Assembly: GCA_043381765.1 (NCBI GenBank)
Contig: JBHJMP010001223.1
Location: forward strand, 1-20,630
Direction: 5' to 3'
Length of the DNA stretch: 20,630 nucleotides
Origin: Collodictyon triciliatum
Lineage: Eukaryota; CRuMs
In this document: positions 10,845 through 20,550 of the stretch, in pieces
Numbering within the stretch: position 1 is the first letter of the stretch
Layout of the letters: each line of letters starts with the position of its first letter
Made by a program: the position numbers and the translations under genes
Notes under the pieces: model-generated
The model's input: only the letters and a program-made list of their open reading frames with translations
Database searches by the model: none
What the model was told of the DNA's origin: nothing

Positions 10845-11888
10845 GGCGTCTTGGAAGGCGGCTCGGTTCTTGTGGGTCTGTCTTTCGGTGGCTTTGCTTC
10901 TTTGTTGCGCCTGTTGGCTTTAGTTTTTTTTTTTTTTTTGCCTTTTGTTGTTGTTGGCTTTTGTTTTTTGTGTATGTCTGTTGTGTTTGTAATTGTGTTT
11001 CGCACTGAACAAAATGACGAACACAGTAGGTTATTAAGAGTTTTAGGATTATCTTAAGTTTTGGTGCATATGTATATAATATGTGACTAAAACCAGACTT
11101 TTCAAATAAAATATATGCAATATATGTAGCAAAATGATACGAAATTTATATTTTCCAGAGTATGAAATCCGTTGATCTACTATTGGAAATTGGTTTCGGC
11201 CTCGAAAAACGACAGAAAAGAGGGAGTGATTTTAACGGCTTTTTTAATTGGAACAAGAACAGAAAAAATATTCCCAAAAGAGCATTTCAATGAATCCTAG
11301 TCCAGAAAAAGATATTCATCTGCACATAACACTCTGCAGAGTCTCTCTGGAGAAACATCAAACTGAGGCCACCGCCCTCAGTTAGTCGAAGGGCGGAACA
11401 TACTCCAAACAGGCCAGCTTTCTTCATATCAAACCCAGCATTCATCCCAGCAGCGATGGAAGATCCAATCAGCCGGAAGGATTGAATCTGAGCAAACAAT
11501 CAGACCGGATCCGAGTGCGGCGGTTTAAAACCTTCAAACGAAAACGAAGGCAACAGAAGCAGCGCAGGGCATTGCCAAACATCTTCGCTACTCAACACTC
11601 CGCAAGGCTTCGATCGCCTGGTGGAAGAGCGCATCGCCTTGTATCTTGCATGGCCTTGGTCCTGTCCTTCCCCTTATTCGCGCGCCCAGGAAAAATGCCC
11701 AACCGCAAACACTCACACACAAATATACAACCACCCACCCACTCACTCACTAAAACGCTCGCTTGCAGAATCTGCACCCGCCCAGGCAGCCGAGAGCGTC
11801 TTAAAGGAAAAAAAAAGAAGGAAAAAAAAAAAGAAAAAAAAAGGAGCATCACTCGCAACAAAAGGCCAATATACTACACACTTGAAGA
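10845..11888. other. Divergent promoter-bearing spacer between genes 3 and 4
   Basis: This 1-kb gap separates the minus-strand acyltransferase start from the plus-strand start at 11889, so it must carry both promoters. It holds a T-tract at 10924-10939 followed by TTG-rich sequence, an AT-rich core (about 11040-11290), a GC-richer part (about 11320-11700), and a long A-rich tract (11808-11842) just upstream of the start codon of gene 4. I found no definite promoter motif. Several frames are open in the GC-richer part and could be 5' UTR or a small gene. Confidence 0.55.
11290..11494 (-). other. Possible coding fragment on the minus strand, unidentified
   Basis: Reading leftward from an acceptor-like CTCAG near 11490, the frame gives IQSFRLIGSSIAAGMNAGFD, then FGVCSALRLTEGGGLSLMFL and ECYVQMNIFFW before a stop near 11288. 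The composition resembles a real protein better than the other frames, and the stretch is GC-richer than its flanks. There is no ATG at its beginning, no convincing upstream exon and no family I recognise. It could equally be an untranslated leader of gene 4 on the other strand. Confidence 0.2.
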
Positions 11889-14800
11889 ATGGAAGCGGAA
11901 AAGGACGTCGTAGTTCGCGAAGCACCGTCTCTCACAAACGAGACTCCGTCGGAAGGAGGGAGTCAACCCCGCTCGTTTGACCTGCGCGCCATTGCCGGGA
12001 AGGCAGGCAATCAAGCGAGCCTCAATGCAGATATCAACATGGCCTCGCAAAGCGTCTCGCGCACAATGGCGCCCGGCCAGCCCGATCAGAAGCGTCCTCA
12101 CACGGCGAAGATGGCCGATGCTGTAGTTGCGATGATGAAGAAGCGCAAGAAGAAAAAGATGGTTGCGCGCTCGGGCATTGCGGCCTTCTTCAAAGGAGAA
12201 GGGAAGAAGGAAGGGGCAAATAATCAGAACCCCGAGCAGGAGGCGGTCAGCTTTGGTAAAAAGGTAGAAAAGTTCCTGGCTACTGCAAAGAAAAAGGTGA
12301 ATGCGCTCCTGATCGAAGGAACAAGCGTACATATATTCTTTTTCTTTGCTGGGATACTGATGACCTTCACCATGTTTTATATCATACAATACATTATCGT
12401 CCAAGCAATTGCGCAATACACAAACCCACCAGGGTAAGTAACCACTCATTACACTGAATATTCTTAATCATTGATTTTTTTTTATATTGTCCAACATGAC
12501 TGATGTATATATATGCATGTGAGTATATATATTTCCTCTTTATTCGATTCAAAGTGCAGCGAGGTTATGGGAATATCTCTGTTTAACAATTACATTGAAT
12601 TATTTATGGTGAAGAGAAATCATGACCCTTTGCAAATAAAATCATACAATTTCGTATTTTCTATCGTCCTCTGTATTATATATTGGGTTGCTCTCCTGTT
12701 CTCCCTTTCGTTGAATCTTTTTGGCTTTATATTCAGGGAAGTTTTTTTTTAAAAAGAAATCATTAATTTTGCCACAATAGTCAGTTTTCAATTGAATACG
12801 CATCATCTCTTGAGACACCTGCGGTTCGAATTTGTCCCGACCAGGTATCCTTCGTCTTCGTTACTTCTATCTGATACCATGACTTACGTTTAGCAGAATC
12901 ATAATCAATATAAACTCAATTCCAAATATACCACTGCAGCTTAGGGGCTTTCTTTAAAAATTCACTCCTTATATTAAACTACGCAGAGAGGGATAGATAT
13001 CATCTTTGCGGAGTCAAATGGTTTCGAACCAGTATGTCTCACTCTAAAAGATAATGAGATAGATGGGGATTGTGGTTACACCAAAACCCTGGACATATTT
13101 GGTGACGACACGACAAATACTTGTTACGTATTCAATACCCAGAAGGCTGTGCAGGATAAAATACTCTTTACAGAGACCGGCCAGAGCATATTTATAGCTT
13201 TTTTTGCAAAAGGTGCTCACTAGTGGAGAGATAATCTCATTCAGCTTCCTTTTCTTCCTCTTTTCTTTCCTCTTTTCTTTCCTCTTTTCTTTCCTCTTTT
13301 CTTTCCTCTTTTCTTTCCTCTTTTCTTTCCTTTATATCTTGGATTACTGCCACTTGTGTTCCGACTTTTAATCGTTGTGCTAGCTATCCATACGCCATCA
13401 TATATATTTTTTTACTGATAAGTGGAAAATTTGCTGATTTCACATTCATTTGATTATATATATAGCAAACACCTCGGACCCAGATTTAGCGTATCTTGGA
13501 GTCCCGTTCACTCTCTTTCACGACACTGAGTACGATCCAAGTGACGAGCTCCCAAGAACAGGCTATATTCCTTTTGGATACTCGGCCATGGTACATGAAG
13601 TGCTTAAATGAAACGACCTCATCATAGCTATATTGGCACTTGGTTTTGAAGGGATTGTTTCAAAAAAAGTCAATTTACTCTATCAAAGCGTCCTTCTTGT
13701 ACAAACCAAGATACCAGAATCTTATTTTTAATTTACTCTGTCTTATTCCGTGTATACTTAACATATAAATCTCAGGCAACCGTCACTCTTGACAAGCATA
13801 TTTCCTTATCAGGAGATCAAACATGGTATTTCACGACCCCTGGTCTAACAACCTTGGAAATGAGGTAGGGGATATTCTTCTTTTATCGAAGGAAGACTGA
13901 TTTTCGATCATTTACACGAAAGAAGGGGATTCGAGGGTGATACTATTCGATTTGTCTCTACTATATTTATGTCAAAGTTCACTCATATATGAATGTACAG
14001 CGAAGAGTTAGTAGCCAGTGCAATGAGTAAACTAGTTATCGATGATGAGATCAAACCGCTTATGCATCTTCATGTTCTTAACATCAGGGTGAATACGCGT
14101 TATTAAGCATACATCATCACCGCATAAAAATTTATTTAACACACCAAAAAATTACCCACATTGAATCGAGTCCCTCATATTCTAATCTAATCTATATGAG
14201 TTCAGTTTGCATCCCTGCAAGTCACCACAACCCAAGAATACATCCCGCTAGGACCTCTCGTAACCACTCTCTTGATTTTCATATGTATCTATTCTATATA
14301 TTTTTCTTAAAAAAAAGGAAGTAGTCACTATCACCGAATTCTTTTCCTGACACATATAAAAAAGGTGTCGTTTTTCATTAATCACTACTCTGTTAATTTG
14401 TTTGGTAATCATAGGAAATCATCGCAGCCTTGGGAGGTATCTTATCGCTTGCCTCGGGAATTTTGGTAGGGAGACCGTACTTTCACATTAGTGGTTGCAT
14501 TCCGAACTATTATCTCCTTTTACAATTCAAGTATTAAAATTGAAGGCATGAATAGCCACTGACCCGGAAAAAAAAAAGAAGTCGCTAACCACCAGAAATA
14601 TTAGCAATCCCTTTATCCTCCCGCAGAACGCCTGAAGCGCCGCTTCATCTTTGATGTCGTTGAGGTATTACGTCTATTTCACTAGTCTCACCCTACAGAA
14701 TATTTGAGCGTTCTGTGTTCATGCCACCCAACCACCCATTCTTTTTTCCCCATTCTCCAACTTTTCATTCCTAGCGTCACAACTCTTTTACCCATTTTAT

Positions 14801-14897
14801 AATTTTATCTTACTGACAACATGCTATTATTTCTGCACAGGAGCAAGAGGTCGAAGAGGTGGAGAATCCAGCTAGCCCTAGGGCCAAACAATCATAG
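11889..14897 (+). CDS. Two-transmembrane protein with ASIC/ENaC/PAC-channel-like layout, 10 exons
   Basis: Exons 11889-12433, 12781-12844, 12987-13212, 13466-13590, 13776-13864, 14001-14088, 14206-14259, 14415-14465, 14605-14664 and 14841-14897 join in phase to 452 aa ending in TAG. Residues 1-146 are cytosolic-type and basic, with a K/R run (MMKKRKKKKM). Helix 1 is about 148-172 (HIFFFFAGILMTFTMFYIIQ). An ectodomain of about 220 residues follows with four Cys, first in ETPAVRICPDQ. It contains NTSD, an N-glycosylation site, and a predicted strand pair around KILFTETGQSIFIAFF. Helix 2 is about 396-416 (PLEIIAALGGILSLASGIL), then a basic-acidic tail (ERLKRRF...EEQEVEEVEN). Short N-helix, big extracellular part, GG-containing C-helix and a Pro-Ala-Val-x-Ile-Cys segment just after helix 1 resemble DEG/ENaC. 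The P-x-V-x-I-x-P-x-Q pattern also resembles the proton-activated chloride channel PAC (TMEM206). ERGIC-type two-helix cargo receptors are another possibility. The gene structure is secure; function is not assigned. Confidence 0.8.
13259..13331. repeat. 12-bp pyrimidine tandem repeat in an intron
   Basis: About six copies of CTCTTTTCTTTC lie in the intron between exons 3 and 4 of the two-transmembrane gene. The pyrimidine strand is the sense strand. The tract ends about 130 bp before the acceptor at 13465, too far to be its polypyrimidine tract. Confidence 0.9.
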
Positions 14898-14941
14898 GGA
14901 CATGCGATGCGAAGACTAACGCGCCTTCGTCCCTCGTTGGG

Positions 14942-14947
14942 AATAAA
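14942..14947 (+). promoter_or_regulatory. Possible polyadenylation signal AATAAA
   Basis: AATAAA, followed at once by ATAAAAC, lies 45 bp after the TAG of the two-transmembrane gene and just before the 9-bp array. Its distance suits a poly(A) signal. Confidence 0.4.
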
Positions 14948-14960
14948 ATAAAACTATCCT

Positions 14961-15246
14961 ATCACACATCACACATCACATATCGCACATCACACGTCAC
15001 ACATCACACATCACACATCACACATCACACATCACACATCACACATCACACATCACACATCACACATCACACATCACACATCACACATCACACATCATAC
15101 ATCACACATCACACATCATACATCACACATCACACATCACACATCNACACATCACACATCACACATCACACCTCACACATCACACATCACACATCACACA
15201 TCACACATCACACATCACACATCACACATCACACATCACACATCAC
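14961..15246. repeat. 9-bp minisatellite ACATCACAC, ~31 copies
   Basis: A long array of ACATCACAC with scattered single-base variants (ACATATCGC, ACACGTCAC, ATCATACAT, ACACCTCAC) and one ambiguous base at 15146. The first and last copies carry more variants than the centre, the usual pattern when central units are homogenised by slippage or unequal exchange. It lies between the end of gene 4 and the start of gene 5. There are no spacers, so it is not a CRISPR array. Confidence 0.95.
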
Positions 15247-15543
15247 TCGTCACGTATCATATCGCAAATGTGGTGCCGTTTCCTGTCGTTCGTTCGGATC
15301 ACAAATTCCGTGGTGCCGCCCACTTTGTCTTTTCTGTTGTGATGTGAAGCCAGGTACAGAAGAAAGTTGACAGGACGCTGAATCTGGGATACCTGTTGAT
15401 CACAACCCACTAGAAGTTGGCCAACAGAGCCTTGGCGTTGAGAACTTTGATCACCCTCCCACCCGTTCTATTGGCTTTCTCTGACTCCCTATGTTTTCTT
15501 CTTTCTTCCTCTCTTTCCTCAGTCCTTCCAGCCTTGTGGGGAG
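15247..15543 (+). other. Upstream region of the MENTAL-START gene
   Basis: About 300 bp of moderately GC-rich sequence between the minisatellite and ATG 15544, with a pyrimidine-rich stretch at about 15476-15530. It probably contains promoter and 5' leader. Reading frames of 80-130 codons on both strands overlap here and in exon 1; I take them as shadows. Confidence 0.45.
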
Positions 15544-18500
15544 ATGACAAGGAGCAAACACGCGCACCCTTTGCAGCGCATCTACTTTGGAATCCTCTTT
15601 GTTGTGGACGTTCTTGCAACACTCTTTTTGTACCTGTGTCTACATGCCACGGCAGAGAAGGGCTGGGCTCAATCGTGGGAGAGCCAAGTGTTGGAGTACG
15701 AGTTTGATTCCTCCTGCTTCGACTTAGTCGTGAGTCTTGCTTGCCCAACGCCATACTCGTCACGTCCTGCAAAAAGGGATGTTCCTTGATTTTTCTCATA
15801 TACATATGGAACACCTAGCAGATATATAAAATACAAGAAGATAAAACACAGGAAGATAAAACACAGGAAGATAAAACACAGGAAGATAAAACACAGGAAG
15901 ATAAAACACAGGAAGATAAAACACAGGAAGATAAAACACAGGAAGATAAAACACAGGAAGATAAAACACAGGAAGATAAAACACAGAAGATAAAAGATAA
16001 AACATAAAAGATAAAACATAAAANNNNNNNNNNNNNNNNNNNNNNNNNNNNNNNNNNNNNNNNNNNNNNNNNNNNNNNNNNNNNNNNNNNNNNNNNNNNN
16101 NNNNNNNNNNNNNNNNNNNNNNNNNNNNNNNNNNNNNNNNNNNNNNNNNNNNNNNNNNNNNNNNNNNNNNNNNNNNNNNNNNNNNNNNNNNNNNNNNNNN
16201 NNNNNNNNNNNNNNNNNNNNNNNNNNNNNNNNNNNNNNNNNNNNNNNNNNNNNNNNNNNNNNNNNNNNNNNNNNNNNNNNNNNNNNNNNNNNNNNNNNNN
16301 NNNNNNNNNNNNNNNNNNNNNNNNNNNNNNNNNNNNNNNNNNNNNNNNNNNNNNNNNNNNNNNNNNNNNNNNNNNNNNNNNNNNNNNNNNNNNNNNNNNN
16401 NNNNNNNNNNNNNNNNNNNNNNNNNNNNNNNNNNNNNNNNNNNNNNNNNNNNNNNNNNNNNNNNNNNNNNNNNNNNNNNNNNNNNNNNNNNNNNNNNNNN
16501 NNNNNNNNNNNNNNNNNNNNNNNNNNNNNNNNNNNNNNNNNNNNNNNNNNNNNNNNNNNNNNNNNNNNNNNNTAAACATAAAACATANNNNNNNNNNNNN
16601 NNNNNNNNNNNNNNNNNNNNNNNNNNATAAAACATAAAACATAAAACATAAAACATAAAACATAAAACATAAAACATAAAACATAAAAACATAAAACAAA
16701 AACANNNNNNNNNNNNNNNNNNNNNNNNNNNNNNNNNNNNNNNNNNNNNNNNNNNNNNNNNNNNNNNNNNNNNNNNNNNNNNNNNNNNNNNNNNNNNNNN
16801 NNNNNNNNNNNNNNNNNNNNNNNNAAAATATAAAATAAAGTAATGAGTAGGTCTAAAGTTACATTATGACTGTGCACAAGACATCGAATAAAGGAAAAAA
16901 ATGATTGGACACAAGACTATCATAATGCATTTATTGTACGATACTATTTCTATTGAATATATTTCTCTCAGCCCAACAAAAACTTAACAATTATGTAAAA
17001 ACGCCTCCACCACAGACAAACTGAAAGAAATAATTAAAACAATACAACATTTACTTTTGCATATTATTATGCAAAATTTCATTTAATGGTCTGAAATATC
17101 ATCTTATTTTGGTAAAGCTAATCTATCGGTTTCTTACATCAAATTAACAATCCAATAGATCATGGCTATACTGCGCTGTGGAATTCTCTTGTATTTTTAT
17201 TCATACAAAGGGGACAGATCCTTGTTAGTTATTATTGTAAGACCTTCCACAGATTAATTGACTATAACACTGCCATTATTTCACCTGATGTGTGAATGAA
17301 GCCAACTTTGAGTTTTAACATTTTGTTTCGAATCAAGGAAGAAAATTTTGATCCTTAACATGCAATCATTCGGTTCAAATACTTTTATCTCAAAGCAAAC
17401 GCAATATTATCGTTACGTAGGGAGTTTTCTTTTTCTCGGTGACCTTATCATCTGTCAAGATTTCGAGCTTCCAATCGACCGACTTGCTTCCTACTATAAT
17501 TATAGGAATTTCTTATGTATCGGTCATCATGGAACTCTATGTTATTTATCGGAGACTTAAACAGCATACTGTAATTTACACATTCAAACAATTCTCTAAA
17601 AATGAATTCAAAGGCCACACTTTACTTCCGAATAGTCTGTCTCTAAACCAACGGCATATAATCCTTAATTTCGGGGGTAATTTTTTCCCTAAAAAATAGG
17701 TTCGGCATCGAAACCCTTTTTTATCTGGAAACGACTCCCTCATCTCAACAAACCATCCTGGAAACACGGTCGATTCTCAAATAGTTCTGCTTTCCTTTCA
17801 AATCATGCTATTTATATTGGGGAAACATAACACATGGTGTGTCTATTATTCTAGATATATTTATACATGCGCGCGACTCACAAAGACCATATCCCAGTTG
17901 TCGCACTTGACACCGAGCTACCTAAGCATACAGAAAAATGCAACTGATTCAAGATACGTGCCAACAACACTTCAAAAAAAGGCCGAGTGGGCGCAAGGGA
18001 TGCAGGACCACATTATATCATCACTCGTATCAGAATCTAGAAACAATAACGATTGGAGATTACTCATCGACCATTCAGTAAGAAATATCATATTACTTTC
18101 TCTAACATATATTGCTTTCCGAACCTTAATCGAGGTAAGAAAAAATGCTATATTAAAATCGGGATTGTTGCATGTAAATTTGAAGCCGAGCTATGATGTA
18201 TTTAATATTCTATCGAAATACAAAGGACATCTTCGTATTCAACAGAGAAGGCAGCAAGAAATCTGTAGTGTGCTTCAAAACCATGGCTGTTTTAGATTCA
18301 ACCCCTAAGGTTGAAAGCGAGATAATGCTTATATTCCTTTTTTATTTTTATTTTTATTTTTTATTCCTTTCGAAGTCGAGTCTCATCAACCTGCAGAAAA
18401 CGAGTGCGGGTCATGCTTTAAAACGGCTATGAGTGTTTCCTCCCTTCTTTTTAATGCATCGGTTGCTCGAACAGTCAATATATATTTCATATGTAAGTAT

Positions 18501-20534
18501 GTATCACACGATGTTTTTTTAAACTACATATCAATATCTAGACAATAAAAAATTTCTTGCAGTACGACAAACAGTACAAACTCTGGAATCCACTTTTTGA
18601 CAGCTTTGCACAAGTTGAGGAGATTAGCAGGGATACTGATATTGCATACATAACAACACCCATGTTTGGGCCAATTCTGCCGCGAGATTTCTGTTGCATT
18701 CGATTTTCAAGGTGCATATATCTAAACTTAACTGGTGTATACTAACTCTGTTTTAGTGTGATCATTATTACAAAGACATAAACGCACATGAACGATATCT
18801 AATATACATGTTTTTAAACCCAAATTTATAGAGACACCATGGAAAAGGGATATGTCATCGGAATGAAGTCTATATTTCATTCTGACAAGCCAGAAACCCA
18901 AAAATACATCCGTGGAGACTTAAGTATTCAGGGATACGTGATTAGGCCTCACAAAACGAAGGAGAACACATCCATTTTATACCACATAATCATCGCGGAC
19001 TTGAGGTTTTTCTTCAATTACTTTCAAGAATCTCTCTGAATTCAACCACTCAAGATAAGCTCTTAAAGGAAGAAAAAAAAAACGCGAAATAGTCCTTATA
19101 AAAATATACATTTCATTATATCAGGGGATGGCTACCAAACAGAGTTGTTGACTTACTTGCTGAGACTCAAGCAAAGATTATGAATAATATACGTACCCGC
19201 CTCGCTTGCGAAGAGAAGTTGCTATCATATATTCCTGATCGCTCCAGTGATGCATATTTATCTCCCGCCACCAGTCCGTCTCTTTCAAGGTTTACTTCAA
19301 AGTCGGATACTCGACTATTGCAAAGGAGCATAAATTACATCAGATCACATCCTTCTTTTCAAGATAAAATTGACTATTAATCTTCATATAATGCCGTTGT
19401 GAAAGCCTCGATCTTGTGTGATTCTAATAATTTAAGTCCTCTATGTTTTCTATATATTCTGCAACAATAGGGGTCGAGGTGGGACACGAGGCGTTAGCAA
19501 GAATGAGCACGAAACGGATGTTTCTCGTCTGCTCAATGAGGCCACTTCTAATGTAAGAACCAGCAGCGGAAATAGCCGAAAAGCCACGAGTGCCGATGGA
19601 GCAAGTTTATATGGAAATCTCCTTCCTCGCATCCAGACTAGTGACCTCCCAGTTGATTCTTTGATGGAGTAACTTTTCGAACCCATCCCATGGTGTATTC
19701 ATATGAGCCTAGGAAGCTACACAAACAATTATTCATGAAAAATGATTTTTTTTTTCATACTATATAATCTGAAATTTGATACGAGCCATCATAAAAAAAA
19801 AAAAAGGAACTATGATGAGTTTATCCAAAATTGGAGGAGTTTGTTGGTGACAGCAGTTGATCTACACTTGGAGGACCGAATTGCAGAGGTAATGTACCCA
19901 GCTACCCCGGAGTATAGTCCATCGATCGGAAAGGGAGATGCATTCATTTAATGATTGCAAAAACCTTATTGTTACACAATTGCATATGTATAAACATGCA
20001 ATCTTATTATTCCTTAGGCTGCGAGTGTTCTTCAGGCAGTCCTTCGCTCGGTTGAGCATCATAGAACTTATGTTCAAGAACACATCGATGAAGGTTTCTC
20101 CTTTTCGTACACCGAAATATATAATTTATCATCAAAATTCAAATCAAAAGTAAATCTTTACATGAATATGATTTAGAATCTTTTAAATATCAGATAGTCG
20201 CAGTTATTATACTTTATCATTCTTTATATATTTGAATTTTATTTAGATGAATTTTGGAAAAAGGATTGTGAATTAGCCAAAATTATTCAAATTCTCGAGA
20301 GGAATCCCTACGTCTCTAAAATTCAGAATGACTTGATGGATGCCGAAATTTGGATTAATGAGTTACAGAATAGACAAGGTAAGTTTACCAATGAAGTTTG
20401 TATTGGACCCCTCCCTTGAGTGTCAAGTAGTAATCCAATATCTCTAGGTTGGCAATCAGTCTCTCTCCATGAAGATATGCAAATATGGACACGAATAGAA
20501 GCCGAGCAAGGGTTTCCATCCTTTTTGTGTGAAG
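15544..20534 (+). CDS. MENTAL plus START lipid-transfer protein (STARD3/MLN64-like), 3' end outside window
   Basis: Exons 15544-15729, 17159-17236, 17421-17570, 17934-18077, 18226-18309, 18381-18473, 18563-18711, 18832-19005, 19125-19289, 19471-19668, 19807-19888, 20018-20093, 20247-20378 and 20448-20534 are phase-compatible. Residues 1-138 form four membrane helices (about 13-34, 57-78, 84-102, 110-130) with the MENTAL pattern: VVDVLATLFLYL, EYEFDSSCFDLV, ILRCGILLYFYS and LLPTIIIGISYVSVIMELYV. A linker helix (KKAEWAQGMQDHIISSLVSE) leads to a START domain, about 177-375: DWRLLIDHSDIFVFN, YDKQYKLWNPLFDSF, DTDIAYITTPMFGPILPRDF, YIRGDLSIQGYVIRP and LRGWLPNRVVDLLAETQ. Known MENTAL-START proteins sit in late endosomes and carry sterol at membrane contacts; the role here is inferred. 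A Ser/Arg-rich linker follows. In that frame a TAA at 19670-19672 would end a 474-aa protein. Alternatively the donor GTAACT at 19669 joins in phase to 19807, giving helical exons and then WQSVSLHEDMQIWTRIEAEQ, which looks like the start of another START domain. Weak points: the acceptor of exon 4 (17896 also possible), the acceptor of exon 6, and the gapped first intron. Confidence 0.82.
15826..16023. repeat. 15-bp minisatellite ATAAAACACAGGAAG
   Basis: About eleven copies, the first a variant (ATAAAATACAAGAAG), decay at the right into ATAAAAGATAAAACATAAA and run into the assembly gap. It lies in the first intron of the MENTAL-START gene, about 95 bp after the donor at 15730. Confidence 0.95.
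16024..16572. other. Assembly gap (549 N)
   Basis: Run of unknown bases between the 15-bp array and a 7-bp array, so the missing DNA is most likely more of the same repeats. An exon hidden here cannot be excluded, but the flanking exons join in phase and continue the MENTAL domain without one. Confidence 0.97.
16573..16704. repeat. 7-bp repeat AAAACAT, split by a short gap
   Basis: AAAACAT copies occupy 16573-16587 and 16627-16704, separated by 39 N (16588-16626). The right end degenerates to ACATAAAAACATAAAACAAAAACA. The unit resembles the degenerate right edge of the 15-bp array (ATAAAACATAAA), suggesting one array gave rise to the other. Confidence 0.9.
16705..16824. other. Assembly gap (120 N)
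   Basis: Unknown bases at the right end of the 7-bp repeat. After it, 16825-17158 is plain AT-rich intron sequence leading to the exon at 17159; I see no gene in it. Confidence 0.97.
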
Positions 20535-20550
20535 GTATAGTTTCTGTAAA

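Noticed and set aside
11874-12449. 191-codon minus-strand frame opposite exon 1 of gene 4
   Set aside because: The plus strand there encodes a coherent protein whose exon continues in phase through nine further exons; the minus frame has no partner exons or recognisable motif.
14961-15246. CRISPR-like array
   Set aside because: The 9-bp units are head to tail without spacers, in an intron-bearing eukaryotic genome; it is a minisatellite.
15669-16877. Minus-strand frames of 294-402 codons
   Set aside because: Most of their length is unknown bases and minisatellite; no real protein evidence.
19742-19951. Separate gene starting at ATG 19742
   Set aside because: The first 22 codons (MIFFFILYNLKFD...) look like translated intron, and coding character begins only at NYDEFIQNW; it is more likely an internal exon, though a separate start is not excluded.
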